A stretch of DNA of 10,146 bases from Clostridia bacterium (GTDB lineage: Bacteria; Bacillota; Clostridia; Oscillospirales; QAMX01). The stretch's first letter is position 1, and every line of letters starts with the position of its first letter. The position numbers and the translations under genes are program-made. The notes under the pieces were generated by a model. The model was not told where the DNA came from. It was given only the letters and a program-made list of their open reading frames with translations, and did no database searches. The DNA lies in contig JAFYNU010000055.1 of the NCBI GenBank assembly GCA_017547975.1, positions 1-10,146 of the forward strand, in the 5' to 3' direction. Shown piece after piece: positions 1-5,606 of the stretch.

Positions 1-42
1 GTCCCCTTCGAAAAGAAGGGAGGCATGGAGGAAGAAATATGA
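1..42 (+). CDS. possible C-terminal end of an upstream gene (partial)
   Basis: In frame 1 the first 13 codons are open and stop at TGA 40-42, which overlaps the ATG of the next gene (ATGA, 39-42). This is a common arrangement for translationally coupled operon genes. The visible tail is VPFEKKGGMEEEI, too short to identify. A sugar-acid operon partner of galactonate dehydratase, such as a KDPGal aldolase or kinase, would be a sensible guess from context but is not shown by the sequence. The alternative is that 1-38 is non-coding leader; a small 6-bp inverted repeat (4-9 with 15-20) lies here. If the gene is real, it is the only one in the window that stops with TGA. Confidence 0.3.
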   Translation, partial: VPFEKKGGMEEEI

Positions 43-1187
43 AAATTACGGCGGTTGAAAGCTTTTTGGTGCGCCCCCGGTGGTGTTTTGTAAAAATCTC
101 CACCGATGAGGGTTTGTTTGGTTGGGGGGAAGCGGTTCTGGAAGGAAAGGCTTCCACCGTGCGGGAGGCCGTGCGGGAAATGACCCCCTATCTTTTGGGT
201 GAGGATCCGGCTTGCATTGAAGACATCTGGACCAAGCTCTATCGGGCGGCCTTTTATCGGGGCGGCGGCATTTTGATGAGTGCCATTTCGGGCATCGACC
301 AGGCTTTGTGGGACATCAAGGGCAAGTATTTCAATGCCCCGGTGTACCAGCTCATGGGCGGCAAGGTCCGGGATAAGATGCGGGTTTACAGCTGGATCGC
401 CGGGGACCGTCCCTCGGATGCGGCGGCGGGTGCCCTGGAGAAGAAAGCAGAGGGTTTTTCGGCGGTAAAGATGAATGCCACCGAAGAATTGTCCTTCATT
501 GATAGCTTTGATAAAATCGAAGCGGTTTCCGCCCGGGTGGCATCGGTCCGGGAAGCCTGCGGCAAGGATTTTGGTATTGCCATCGACTTCCATGGCAGAG
601 TCCACAAGCCCATGGCCCGGATGCTGGCCAAGGAACTGGAACAGTATAACCTGATGTTCATCGAGGAACCGGTGCTTTGCGAAAATATGGAATCCTTTGC
701 GGAAATCCGCGCCTGTGCCAATATTCCCATTGCCACCGGCGAACGGCTCTTCTCCCGCTGGGACTTCAAGCGCCTTCTGGAGCGGGGCGTGGCGGATATC
801 ATCCAACCCGACCTTTCCCATGCGGGCGGCCTGACCGAGGTGAAAAAGATCGCCTCCATGGCGGAAGCCTACGACGTGGCCCTGGCACCCCATTGCCCTC
901 TGGGTCCCATCGCCCTGGCGGCCTGCCTGCAAATCGACGCCACCTGCTACAACGCCGCCATCCAGGAACAAAGCATGGGTATCCACTACAACGTGGGCAA
1001 GTCGGTTCTGGACTACGTGAAAAACCGGGAAGACTTCACCTTCGTGGATGGCTATGCCGAACTGCCCCATCTGCCGGGACTGGGTGTGGACGTGCTGGAA
1101 AGCCTGGTGCGGGAAGAAAACGAAACGCCCCACGCCTGGATCAATCCGGTGTGGCGGCACGAGGACGGCTCCATCGCCGAGTGGTAA
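39..1187 (+). CDS. dgoD: D-galactonate dehydratase (enolase superfamily)
   Basis: Dehydrates D-galactonate to 2-keto-3-deoxy-D-galactonate, the first step of the De Ley-Doudoroff type galactonate pathway in the cytoplasm. The 382-residue length equals that of E. coli DgoD as I recall it, and long blocks match it, for example the end WRHEDGSIAEW against WRHEDNSVAEW. The N-terminal capping domain is roughly residues 1-125 and the TIM-barrel domain follows. Mg2+ ligands D183, E209 and E235, base H185 (in DFHGR), the H285-D258 dyad (APHCPLGP and QPDLSHAGG) and E310 fall at the numbering known for the E. coli enzyme, so it should be active. The ATG at 39 has GGAGG at 27-31 with 7-nt spacing and gives the family's usual MKIT start. 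It may be coupled to an upstream gene through ATGA. No terminator is visible directly after it; the next promoter begins about 40 nt downstream. Other mandelate racemase-group sugar-acid dehydratases are the alternative, but less likely. Confidence 0.95.
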   Translation: MKITAVESFLVRPRWCFVKISTDEGLFGWGEAVLEGKASTVREAVREMTPYLLGEDPACIEDIWTKLYRAAFYRGGGILMSAISGIDQALWDIKGKYFNAPVYQLMGGKVRDKMRVYSWIAGDRPSDAAAGALEKKAEGFSAVKMNATEELSFIDSFDKIEAVSARVASVREACGKDFGIAIDFHGRVHKPMARMLAKELEQYNLMFIEEPVLCENMESFAEIRACANIPIATGERLFSRWDFKRLLERGVADIIQPDLSHAGGLTEVKKIASMAEAYDVALAPHCPLGPIALAACLQIDATCYNAAIQEQSMGIHYNVGKSVLDYVKNREDFTFVDGYAELPHLPGLGVDVLESLVREENETPHAWINPVWRHEDGSIAEW

Positions 1188-1228
1188 GGTAAGAAGAAAA
1201 AAATCCTGAAAGAATTGCCGTTTGGCTC

Positions 1229-1257
1229 TTTACAAACGACGAAAAATGTGGTATTAT
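1229..1257 (+). promoter_or_regulatory. sigma-A type promoter for the NCS2 permease
   Basis: The -35 box is TTTACA (1229-1234) and the -10 box is TATTAT (1252-1257), with a 17-nt spacer and an extended -10 TGG at 1249-1251. Transcription would start near 1263-1265, leaving a leader of about 175 nt before the permease ATG. The sequence ATGTGGTAT around the -10 recurs in the two other promoters of this strand. Confidence 0.8.
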
Positions 1258-1281
1258 CTGCAAGATAAATCTTCAGGCGCA

Positions 1282-1345
1282 ACTTGGCGATGCTGACAGG
1301 GTTACGTAACATGGAAATATAAAGTCTTGTCTGACATCGCAAAGT
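1282..1345 (+). ncRNA. candidate riboswitch or antiterminator in the permease leader (class unknown)
   Basis: P1 pairs 1282-1292 with 1335-1345: GCGATG with CATCGC, one G-A mismatch, then ACTT with AAGT, giving 10 bp. A small internal loop (CT / TGA) separates it from P2, 1295-1300 with 1326-1331 (GACAGG with CTTGTC, one G-U pair). P2 encloses a self-complementary GTTACGTAAC (1301-1310) and an A-rich single-stranded stretch (1311-1325). The 3' strands of P1 and P2 are the same bases needed for the terminator at 1321-1365, so the two folds exclude each other. That is the layout of a transcriptional ON switch or antiterminator. I find no purine-riboswitch core, no PyrR binding loop, and no ykkC, GEMM, THF or fluoride signature. 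Ligand or trans-factor is unknown; a nucleobase or nucleotide is a guess from the downstream gene. Confidence 0.55.
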
Positions 1346-1365
1346 GTACGGGCAAGACTTTTTTT
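1321..1365 (+). terminator. leader attenuator terminator upstream of the permease
   Basis: AAAGTCTTGTC (1321-1331) pairs with GGCAAGACTTT (1351-1361) with one G-U pair. The stem can be extended inward with 1332-1336 and 1345-1350 around a bulged A, and seven T residues (1359-1365) follow. It sits inside the leader, about 75 nt before the ATG, so it is an attenuator and not the end of a gene. It competes with the fold at 1282-1345. Confidence 0.8.
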
Positions 1366-1373
1366 ATGCCCGG

Positions 1374-1404
1374 AAACGGTCGGTTAGAATGGGGAGACCC
1401 GTTT
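1374..1404 (+). other. second small hairpin in the permease leader
   Basis: AAACGGTC (1374-1381) can pair with GA-C-CCGTTT (1396-1404) with one bulged C, giving an 8-bp stem with a 14-nt loop. It lies between the attenuator and the ribosome binding site GGAGG (1427-1431). Its function is unknown; it may protect the 5' end after readthrough or belong to the regulatory element. No other gene is visible in 1188-1438. Confidence 0.35.
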
Positions 1405-1438
1405 TAATAGAAAAACTATATCACACGGAGGAAACGAA

Positions 1439-2806
1439 ATGAACATGATCTACAATGTCGAAGACAAGCCCAAGTTCGGGCAAGTAATCGTCTTCGCATT
1501 CCAGCAGCTCCTGGCCATCATCGCCGCCACCATCGCCGTGCCTATGATCACCAATGGCAACGCCGGTCTGGAAGGCGAAAATGCCATGAGCATCGCCGCT
1601 GCCCTCTTCGGTGCCGGTGTCGGTACCCTGGTTTACGTTCTCTTTACCCGCGCCAAGAGCCCGGTCTTCCTTGGCTCGTCCTTTGCCTTCCTTGGCTCCA
1701 TGGCTGCCGCCTTTGCCGGTGCCGCCAGCGTAGCCGTTGGTTATGTGGGCATCATCATGGGTGCTGTCATGGCCGGTCTGGTTTATGTTGTCATTGCCAC
1801 CCTGGTAAAGTTTGTTGGCGTTGAATGGCTCAACAAGCTCATGCCCCCTGTTGTTATCGGTCCCACCGTTGCCATCATCGGTCTTTCTCTGGCCGGCAAT
1901 GCTATTGGCGATCTGCAGAGATCCAACATCGAAGGCGGCGCTACCCTGCTGGCTGTCCTTTGTGGTCTGATTACTTTGATCACCGTTACCCTTTGCTCCA
2001 CCTATGGTAAGAAGATGGCTAAGCTCATTCCCTTCATCATCGGTATCCTGGTTGGTTATATTCTCGCCTCCATCTTTACGGTTATCGGTTCGGTTGCCGG
2101 TATCGACGCTCTCAAGATCGTTGACTACAGCGCTGTTACCTCCCTCTTTACGGATGGCGTTACCTTCTCCACCTTCGTTTCGGTTCCTCAGTTTACCTTC
2201 CTGAAGGCCTTTGGTGGCTTTGACCAGCTCAGCGGTTCCTACGTGGGCACCATTGCTGCTGCTTACATCCCGGTAGCCTTCGTGGTATTTGCCGAACACG
2301 TTGCTGATCACAAGAACATCTCCAGCATCATCGGCCGCGACCTGCTTGATAAGCCGGGTCTCCACCGCACCCTGCTGGGCGACGGTGTCGGCAGCATGGT
2401 TGGTGCATTCTTCGGCGGCTGCCCCAACACCACCTACGGTGAATCGGTTGCCTGCGTGGCCATCACCCGCAACGCTTCGGTCGTTACCATCATCACCACC
2501 GCTGTTATGGCTATCGTGGTTTCCTTCGTATCTCCCTTCATCGCCTTCCTGAACACCATTCCTGCCTGCGTCATGGGCGGTGTTTGCATGTCCCTCTACG
2601 GCTTCATCGCCGTCAGCGGTCTGAAGATGCTTCAGAAGGTTGATCTGAACCGCAACCGCAACCTCTTCGTGGCTGCTACCATCCTCATCGCCGGTATCGG
2701 CGGTCTCTCCCTCACCTTCGGCAAGGTTACCATCACCTCCATTGCTACCGCTCTGATCCTCGGTATCATTGTGAACGTAATCCTTTCCAAGGAAAAGGCT
2801 GAGTAA
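1439..2806 (+). CDS. NCS2 family uracil/xanthine permease
   Basis: A 455-residue, strongly hydrophobic inner-membrane protein that imports a nucleobase by proton symport. It belongs to the UraA/PyrP/PbuX (NCS2) family, whose members are about 430-460 residues with 14 membrane segments. Family marks are QQLLAIIAATIAVP (22-35), FAEHV (284-288) with E286 equivalent to the substrate-binding E241 of UraA, PGLHRTLLGDG (306-316), and PNTTYGES (329-336) with E335 equivalent to UraA E290, then AITR. UraA H245 is replaced by D290, as I believe it is in many clostridial relatives. The motif set is nearest uracil permeases, but xanthine or another base cannot be excluded, so I give no symbol. ATG 1439 has GGAGG at 1427-1431. 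Codon choice (many GGT, GCT, GTT, ATC) resembles rplJ/rplL more than dgoD, suggesting strong expression. It is controlled by the upstream attenuated leader and ends at its own terminator. Confidence 0.93.
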   Translation: MNMIYNVEDKPKFGQVIVFAFQQLLAIIAATIAVPMITNGNAGLEGENAMSIAAALFGAGVGTLVYVLFTRAKSPVFLGSSFAFLGSMAAAFAGAASVAVGYVGIIMGAVMAGLVYVVIATLVKFVGVEWLNKLMPPVVIGPTVAIIGLSLAGNAIGDLQRSNIEGGATLLAVLCGLITLITVTLCSTYGKKMAKLIPFIIGILVGYILASIFTVIGSVAGIDALKIVDYSAVTSLFTDGVTFSTFVSVPQFTFLKAFGGFDQLSGSYVGTIAAAYIPVAFVVFAEHVADHKNISSIIGRDLLDKPGLHRTLLGDGVGSMVGAFFGGCPNTTYGESVACVAITRNASVVTIITTAVMAIVVSFVSPFIAFLNTIPACVMGGVCMSLYGFIAVSGLKMLQKVDLNRNRNLFVAATILIAGIGGLSLTFGKVTITSIATALILGIIVNVILSKEKAE

Positions 2807-2819
2807 GTCAGGTAAGCCA

Positions 2820-2851
2820 ATCCCCCGTCCGCACAGGACGGGGGATTTTTT
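2820..2851 (+). terminator. intrinsic terminator of the permease gene
   Basis: ATCCCCCGTCC (2820-2830) pairs perfectly with GGACGGGGGAT (2836-2846) around the loop GCACA. A run of T (2846-2851) follows. Confidence 0.95.
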
Positions 2852-2854
2852 GTG

Positions 2855-2882
2855 TTGAATCGACGGGAAGATGTGGTATAAT
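2855..2882 (+). promoter_or_regulatory. promoter of the SDR gene
   Basis: TTGAAT (2855-2860) and a perfect TATAAT (2877-2882) are separated by 16 nt, with an extended -10 TGG at 2874-2876. It begins a few bases after the permease terminator, which makes the dehydrogenase an independent unit with a leader of only about 20-25 nt. Confidence 0.8.
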
Positions 2883-2911
2883 AGGGTGAATGAATTTGAG
2901 GATAAAGGGGT

Positions 2912-3655
2912 ATGTATATGAATTTCAACCGAAAAGTTGCACTTGTCACCGGTGCCGCAGTGGGAATCGGCCGGGCCTGCGCCCTGAAATTTGCCGAATC
3001 CGGTGCCGACGTGATCCTTGTGGACCGGGATGCTGAAAAACTGGAGGGTGTAAAGAATGAACTTTCCGCTTTTGGTCACCGGGTACTCGCCTTCGCCTGT
3101 GATATCCGCCGGGAGGAGGAAGTGGAGGATGTGGTGAAGTCGGCTCTGAAGGAGCTTGGGAAGATCGATATCCTGGTCAATAACGCCGCCATTTGGCGAA
3201 GTTTCCACCCCTTCGTGGAAACCACCACCCAGGAGTGGCAGACTATGTTTGATATCAACGTAAACGGCACCATGTACTTTACCCGGGCGGTCCTTCCCGG
3301 CATGGTGGAGCAAAAGTGGGGGAGAATCATCAATATTGCCTCGGTGGCAGGGGTCTACGGCAATGGGAATATGGTGACCTACTCGGCCACCAAGGGGGCT
3401 GTGATCGCCATGACAAAAGCTCTGGCTAAGGAAGTGGCGGACAAGGGGGTTACCATCAACGCCGTTTCCCCGGGGAGTGTCAGCCCGTCGGACGTGGCAG
3501 ATCCCGACCATACCCAGCCCTCCGAACTCTGTTACATGAACCGTACCGGAAGCGATAACGAGAATGCCGGTCTGATCTGCTACCTGGCAAGCCAAGAGGC
3601 CGCCTACCTGTCGGGGCAGAACATCCAGATTGACGGATGCCGCCGGAAAATATAA
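2912..3655 (+). CDS. short-chain dehydrogenase/reductase (SDR, FabG-like), probably NAD-dependent
   Basis: A classical SDR oxidoreductase of 247 residues, the usual length, cytoplasmic. The Rossmann cofactor motif TGAAVGIG is at 13-20; an acidic D38 at the end of strand 2 (VDRD) favours NAD(H) over NADP(H). CDI (63-65), NNAA (90-93), N117, catalytic S144, Y157 and K161 (YSATK) and PG (187-188) are all present, and the C-terminus has the common SGQNIQIDG. The substrate cannot be read from sequence: 3-oxoacyl-ACP, a sugar or a sugar alcohol are all possible in this family. The ATG at 2912 has GAGG 10 nt upstream. A second ATG at 2918 (residue 3) lies 7 nt after AAAGGGG and gives a more typical N-terminus MNFNRKVALVTG, so it may be the true start. 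It has its own promoter and no obvious terminator before the rplJ promoter. Confidence 0.92.
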   Translation: MYMNFNRKVALVTGAAVGIGRACALKFAESGADVILVDRDAEKLEGVKNELSAFGHRVLAFACDIRREEEVEDVVKSALKELGKIDILVNNAAIWRSFHPFVETTTQEWQTMFDINVNGTMYFTRAVLPGMVEQKWGRIINIASVAGVYGNGNMVTYSATKGAVIAMTKALAKEVADKGVTINAVSPGSVSPSDVADPDHTQPSELCYMNRTGSDNENAGLICYLASQEAAYLSGQNIQIDGCRRKI

Positions 3656-3684
3656 AAAATATTCCCAAAAATCAAAAATAAGTG

Positions 3685-3713
3685 TTGACAAATGGGGACA
3701 GATGTGGTATTAT
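3685..3713 (+). promoter_or_regulatory. strong promoter of the rplJ-rplL operon
   Basis: Consensus TTGACA (3685-3690), a 17-nt spacer and TATTAT (3708-3713), with an extended -10 TGG at 3705-3707. An overlapping TATAAT (3711-3716) would need a 20-nt spacer and is less likely. A near-consensus promoter fits ribosomal protein genes. Confidence 0.85.
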
Positions 3714-3718
3714 AATCA

Positions 3719-3866
3719 AGCTGCTTCCAAAGACAGCAGGTGAGAAATCATAACACCAGTTTTGGTACCTGCCGAGGACGCGGAACGGAATTTGATATTA
3801 CACATCCTTCCAAGGATTTTGATATTTTTCTGTCTCTGTGTCACAAATGGACGCAGAGGCTTTTTT
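3719..3866 (+). ncRNA. ribosomal protein L10 leader
   Basis: The leader between the promoter and rplJ carries the hallmark of Firmicute L10 leaders: a stem of GCAGGT (3736-3741) with ACCTGC (3767-3772) followed by the conserved CGAGGAC-like segment (3773-3779). Upstream is a small stem GCTG/CAGC, and downstream is the attenuator at 3832-3866. In the family, the L10-L12 complex binds this RNA when in excess over rRNA and shuts down its own operon. The position directly before rplJ makes the assignment strong. Exact boundaries are approximate. Confidence 0.85.
3832..3866 (+). terminator. attenuator terminator in the L10 leader
   Basis: GTCTCTGTGTC (3832-3842) pairs with GACGCAGAGGC (3850-3860), 11 bp with two G-U pairs and a 7-nt loop, followed by six T (3861-3866). 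It lies about 57 nt before the rplJ start, so L10-dependent premature termination is the likely control. Confidence 0.85.
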
Positions 3867-3922
3867 GTTCGTAATCTGCATGCGTACAGGTTGCGAAACT
3901 TAATTCCGCGGAGGTGAAAATC

Positions 3923-4462
3923 ATGCCAAACGCAAAGGTACTGGAGCAGAAGAAGACGACCGTTGCTGAACTGATCGAAAAGATTCAGAACGCGAGCGCC
4001 GGTGTCATCGTCGACTACAAAGGCATCAACGTAGAAAACGATACCCAGCTGCGCCGCAAGCTTCGCGAAGCCGGTGTTGAATACGCCGTCGTCAAGAACA
4101 CGCTCCTCCGTTTTGCATTTGAAGCCACCGGGTACAGCGCACTTGATTCTCAGCTGAAGGGTTCCACTGCTATCGCTATTAGCAGCGACCCCGTAGCTGC
4201 CGCCAAGATCCTCGCTGAGTATTCCACCAAGACCAAGGAAGCCTTTAAGATTAAGGGCGGTTTTGTGGATGGTAAGGTTATCGACGCCAATGGCGTTAAG
4301 GCTCTGGCCACCCTGCCTTCCAGAGAAGTACTCATTGCTACCGTTCTCGGCACCCTCAATGCTCCGATTACCGGTTTCGTCAATGTGCTTAACGGCAACA
4401 TTCGCGGTCTCGCCGCCGCTATCAAGGCGATCGCAGACAAGAAGTCCGAAGAGGCTGCTTAA
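3923..4462 (+). CDS. rplJ: 50S ribosomal protein L10
   Basis: L10 (uL10) forms the base of the ribosomal stalk and binds 23S rRNA together with dimers of L7/L12 through its C-terminal helix. The 179-residue product is of normal bacterial length. Typical L10 features are the opening MPNAKVLEQKK, VDYKGINVE, RRKLREAGVEYAVVKNTL and GNIRGLAAAIKAIADKK at the C-terminus. The ATG at 3923 is chosen because GGAGG at 3910-3914 is 8 nt upstream. The in-frame GTG at 3914, nine bases earlier, overlaps that Shine-Dalgarno sequence and would lack its own. rplL follows after 44 nt. Expression should be autoregulated through the L10 leader. Confidence 0.98.
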   Translation: MPNAKVLEQKKTTVAELIEKIQNASAGVIVDYKGINVENDTQLRRKLREAGVEYAVVKNTLLRFAFEATGYSALDSQLKGSTAIAISSDPVAAAKILAEYSTKTKEAFKIKGGFVDGKVIDANGVKALATLPSREVLIATVLGTLNAPITGFVNVLNGNIRGLAAAIKAIADKKSEEAA

Positions 4463-4506
4463 GGTCTGCTAAACAAACAATATTTATTTGTTGGAGGAAA
4501 TTAAAA

Positions 4507-4890
4507 ATGGCAAGCGAAAAGATCACTGCTCTCATCGAAGAAGTTAAGGCTCTTACCGTTCTCGAACTCTCTGAACTCGTACACGCTCTGGAAGAAGAAT
4601 TTGGCGTTTCCGCCGCTGCTCCCGTAGCCGTTGCTGCTGCTCCCGCCGCCGCTGCTGCTCCCGCTGAAGAAGCTGAAAAGACCGAATTTGACGTCGTTCT
4701 GACCAACGCTGGCGCTCAGAAGATCGCCGTTATCAAGGCTGTTCGCGAAGCTACCGGCCTGGGCCTCAAGGAAGCTAAGGAAGTCGTTGATGGCGCTCCC
4801 AAGGCTGTTAAGACCGGCCTGTCCGCTGATGACGCTGAAGCTCTCAAGAAGAAGCTCGAAGAAGCTGGCGCTACCTGCGAAGTTAAGTAA
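4507..4890 (+). CDS. rplL: 50S ribosomal protein L7/L12
   Basis: L7/L12 (bL12) is the multi-copy stalk protein that recruits translation GTPases such as EF-Tu and EF-G. The 127-residue protein has an N-terminal dimerisation domain (about 1-33, binds L10), an alanine/proline-rich hinge (about 35-56) and a C-terminal globular domain (58-127). The C-terminal domain has the conserved KIAVIKAVREATGLGLKEAK stretch (72-91) and the PKAVKTGL segment. GGAGG at 4493-4497 stands 9 nt before ATG 4507. It is co-transcribed with rplJ. The operon ends here in a strong terminator; rpoB, which often follows in bacteria, is absent. Confidence 0.98.
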   Translation: MASEKITALIEEVKALTVLELSELVHALEEEFGVSAAAPVAVAAAPAAAAAPAEEAEKTEFDVVLTNAGAQKIAVIKAVREATGLGLKEAKEVVDGAPKAVKTGLSADDAEALKKKLEEAGATCEVK

Positions 4891-4910
4891 TTTCGAAAAA
4901 AGCCAAAATG

Positions 4911-4942
4911 AAACCGTCGGACTTTTGTCCGACGGTTTTTTT
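4911..4942 (+). terminator. terminator of rplJ-rplL, close to the end of the convergent gene
   Basis: AAACCGTCGGAC (4911-4922) pairs perfectly with GTCCGACGGTTT (4927-4938) around the loop TTTT, followed by a T run to 4942. On the other strand it lies just after the stop codon of the convergent lipoprotein gene but is followed by only a weak U tract. It probably serves mainly the ribosomal operon. Confidence 0.95.
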
Positions 4943-5525
4943 AATAGATTCCCTTGTCCTCCCGATCGTAGTTGACAATATATGCATCGGAACGTTCGGA
5001 TGAGATTTCTGTTTGGGGAACTTCGATCTCACAAACAATCAGTCCGCACCACAGAACTTCTGCGCCATATCCGTAATCCTCCTGGATGACGTTGATGGTA
5101 TACTCTTTGCTGGAAGGATCAAACGTAACACTGCTAACGGTGATTTTGTCCGGGATAGTACCTTCGTAATGTTGAAACAGAAGGAGATTATGGTTTTCGA
5201 AAAAGTCCTCGGTATATCGCTTGTCACAGAGGGCAAGAAAGGAATGCGGTTCGGCAGCATCCTCGTACCGAAGGACTAAACGGGAGTAAGCATTCTTTGT
5301 TTCCGTAATGCTTTTTATTTGCTCGTAAGAGGTGACAAAGATGGGAAACAACACTTCGTCCGCACTGTTGTAAGTTCCGCTATGGGTAGTGGTGTACACG
5401 TGCGAAGAGAAATTGAGATCATCAGGAAACGTTAGGGAAGGGTGGTTATCTTCGGCGGGCACTGTGCCGCAACCCGGCAATAACAGACACAGACAAAGCA
5501 AGATAAACGTAAGTCTGATAGCCAT
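4941..5525 (-). CDS. putative lipoprotein of unknown function
   Basis: A 194-residue secreted lipoprotein I do not recognise. Residues 1-18 are a short type II signal peptide: R4, then a leucine/cysteine-rich hydrophobic core, then lipobox L16-P17-G18 with the lipidated C19, so the mature protein should sit on the outer face of the membrane. The rest is soluble, with alternating short hydrophobic strands suggesting a beta-rich fold. The stretch FFENHNLLLFQHYEG followed by strand-like segments recalls small clostridial lipoproteins, but I make no family claim. AAAGGAG (about 5534-5540) precedes the ATG. The base composition looks more AT-rich than in the neighbouring genes. It starts 32 nt after the hairpin that ends the GH9 gene and has no visible promoter, so it is expressed weakly, by readthrough, or from a promoter I missed. 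Confidence 0.75.
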   Translation of the reverse strand: MAIRLTFILLCLCLLLPGCGTVPAEDNHPSLTFPDDLNFSSHVYTTTHSGTYNSADEVLFPIFVTSYEQIKSITETKNAYSRLVLRYEDAAEPHSFLALCDKRYTEDFFENHNLLLFQHYEGTIPDKITVSSVTFDPSSKEYTINVIQEDYGYGAEVLWCGLIVCEIEVPQTEISSERSDAYIVNYDREDKGIY

Positions 5526-5557
5526 AAGATGAGCTCCTTTCGGTAAGGCACCTTTGC

Positions 5558-5592
5558 AAAAATCGCCCCGGTTTTGTACCGGGGCGATTTTT
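5558..5592 (-). terminator. perfect bidirectional hairpin after the GH9 gene
   Basis: AAAAATCGCCCCGG (5558-5571) is exactly complementary to CCGGGGCGATTTTT (5579-5592), with one further T-A pair at 5572/5578 and a 5-nt loop. On the minus strand the GC-rich stem ends in five U and follows the GH9 stop codon by 14 nt. It stands between GH9 and the lipoprotein gene. Confidence 0.93.
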
Positions 5593-5606
5593 CTGGTTGG
5601 AAGATC

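Noticed and set aside
1264..1366. Purine riboswitch or PyrR attenuator in the permease leader
   Set aside because: The conserved purine-aptamer junction elements (TATA and TTTCTACC-like) and three-way junction are missing, and so is the GAGG-containing PyrR loop.
1421..3691. 756-codon open frame on the minus strand across permease, terminator and SDR genes
   Set aside because: It runs opposite to two well-supported genes and straight through a terminator hairpin and a promoter. Its translation is low-complexity (Gly, Asp, His, Asn rich), as expected for the reverse complement of biased codons.
3914..3925. GTG start for rplJ, nine bases earlier
   Set aside because: The GTG overlaps the GGAGG that serves the ATG at 3923, and L10 normally starts at the MPN-type N-terminus.
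4609..4674. Repetitive GCT/GCC-rich stretch in rplL
   Set aside because: It encodes the Ala/Pro hinge normal for L7/L12 and is not a tandem repeat element.
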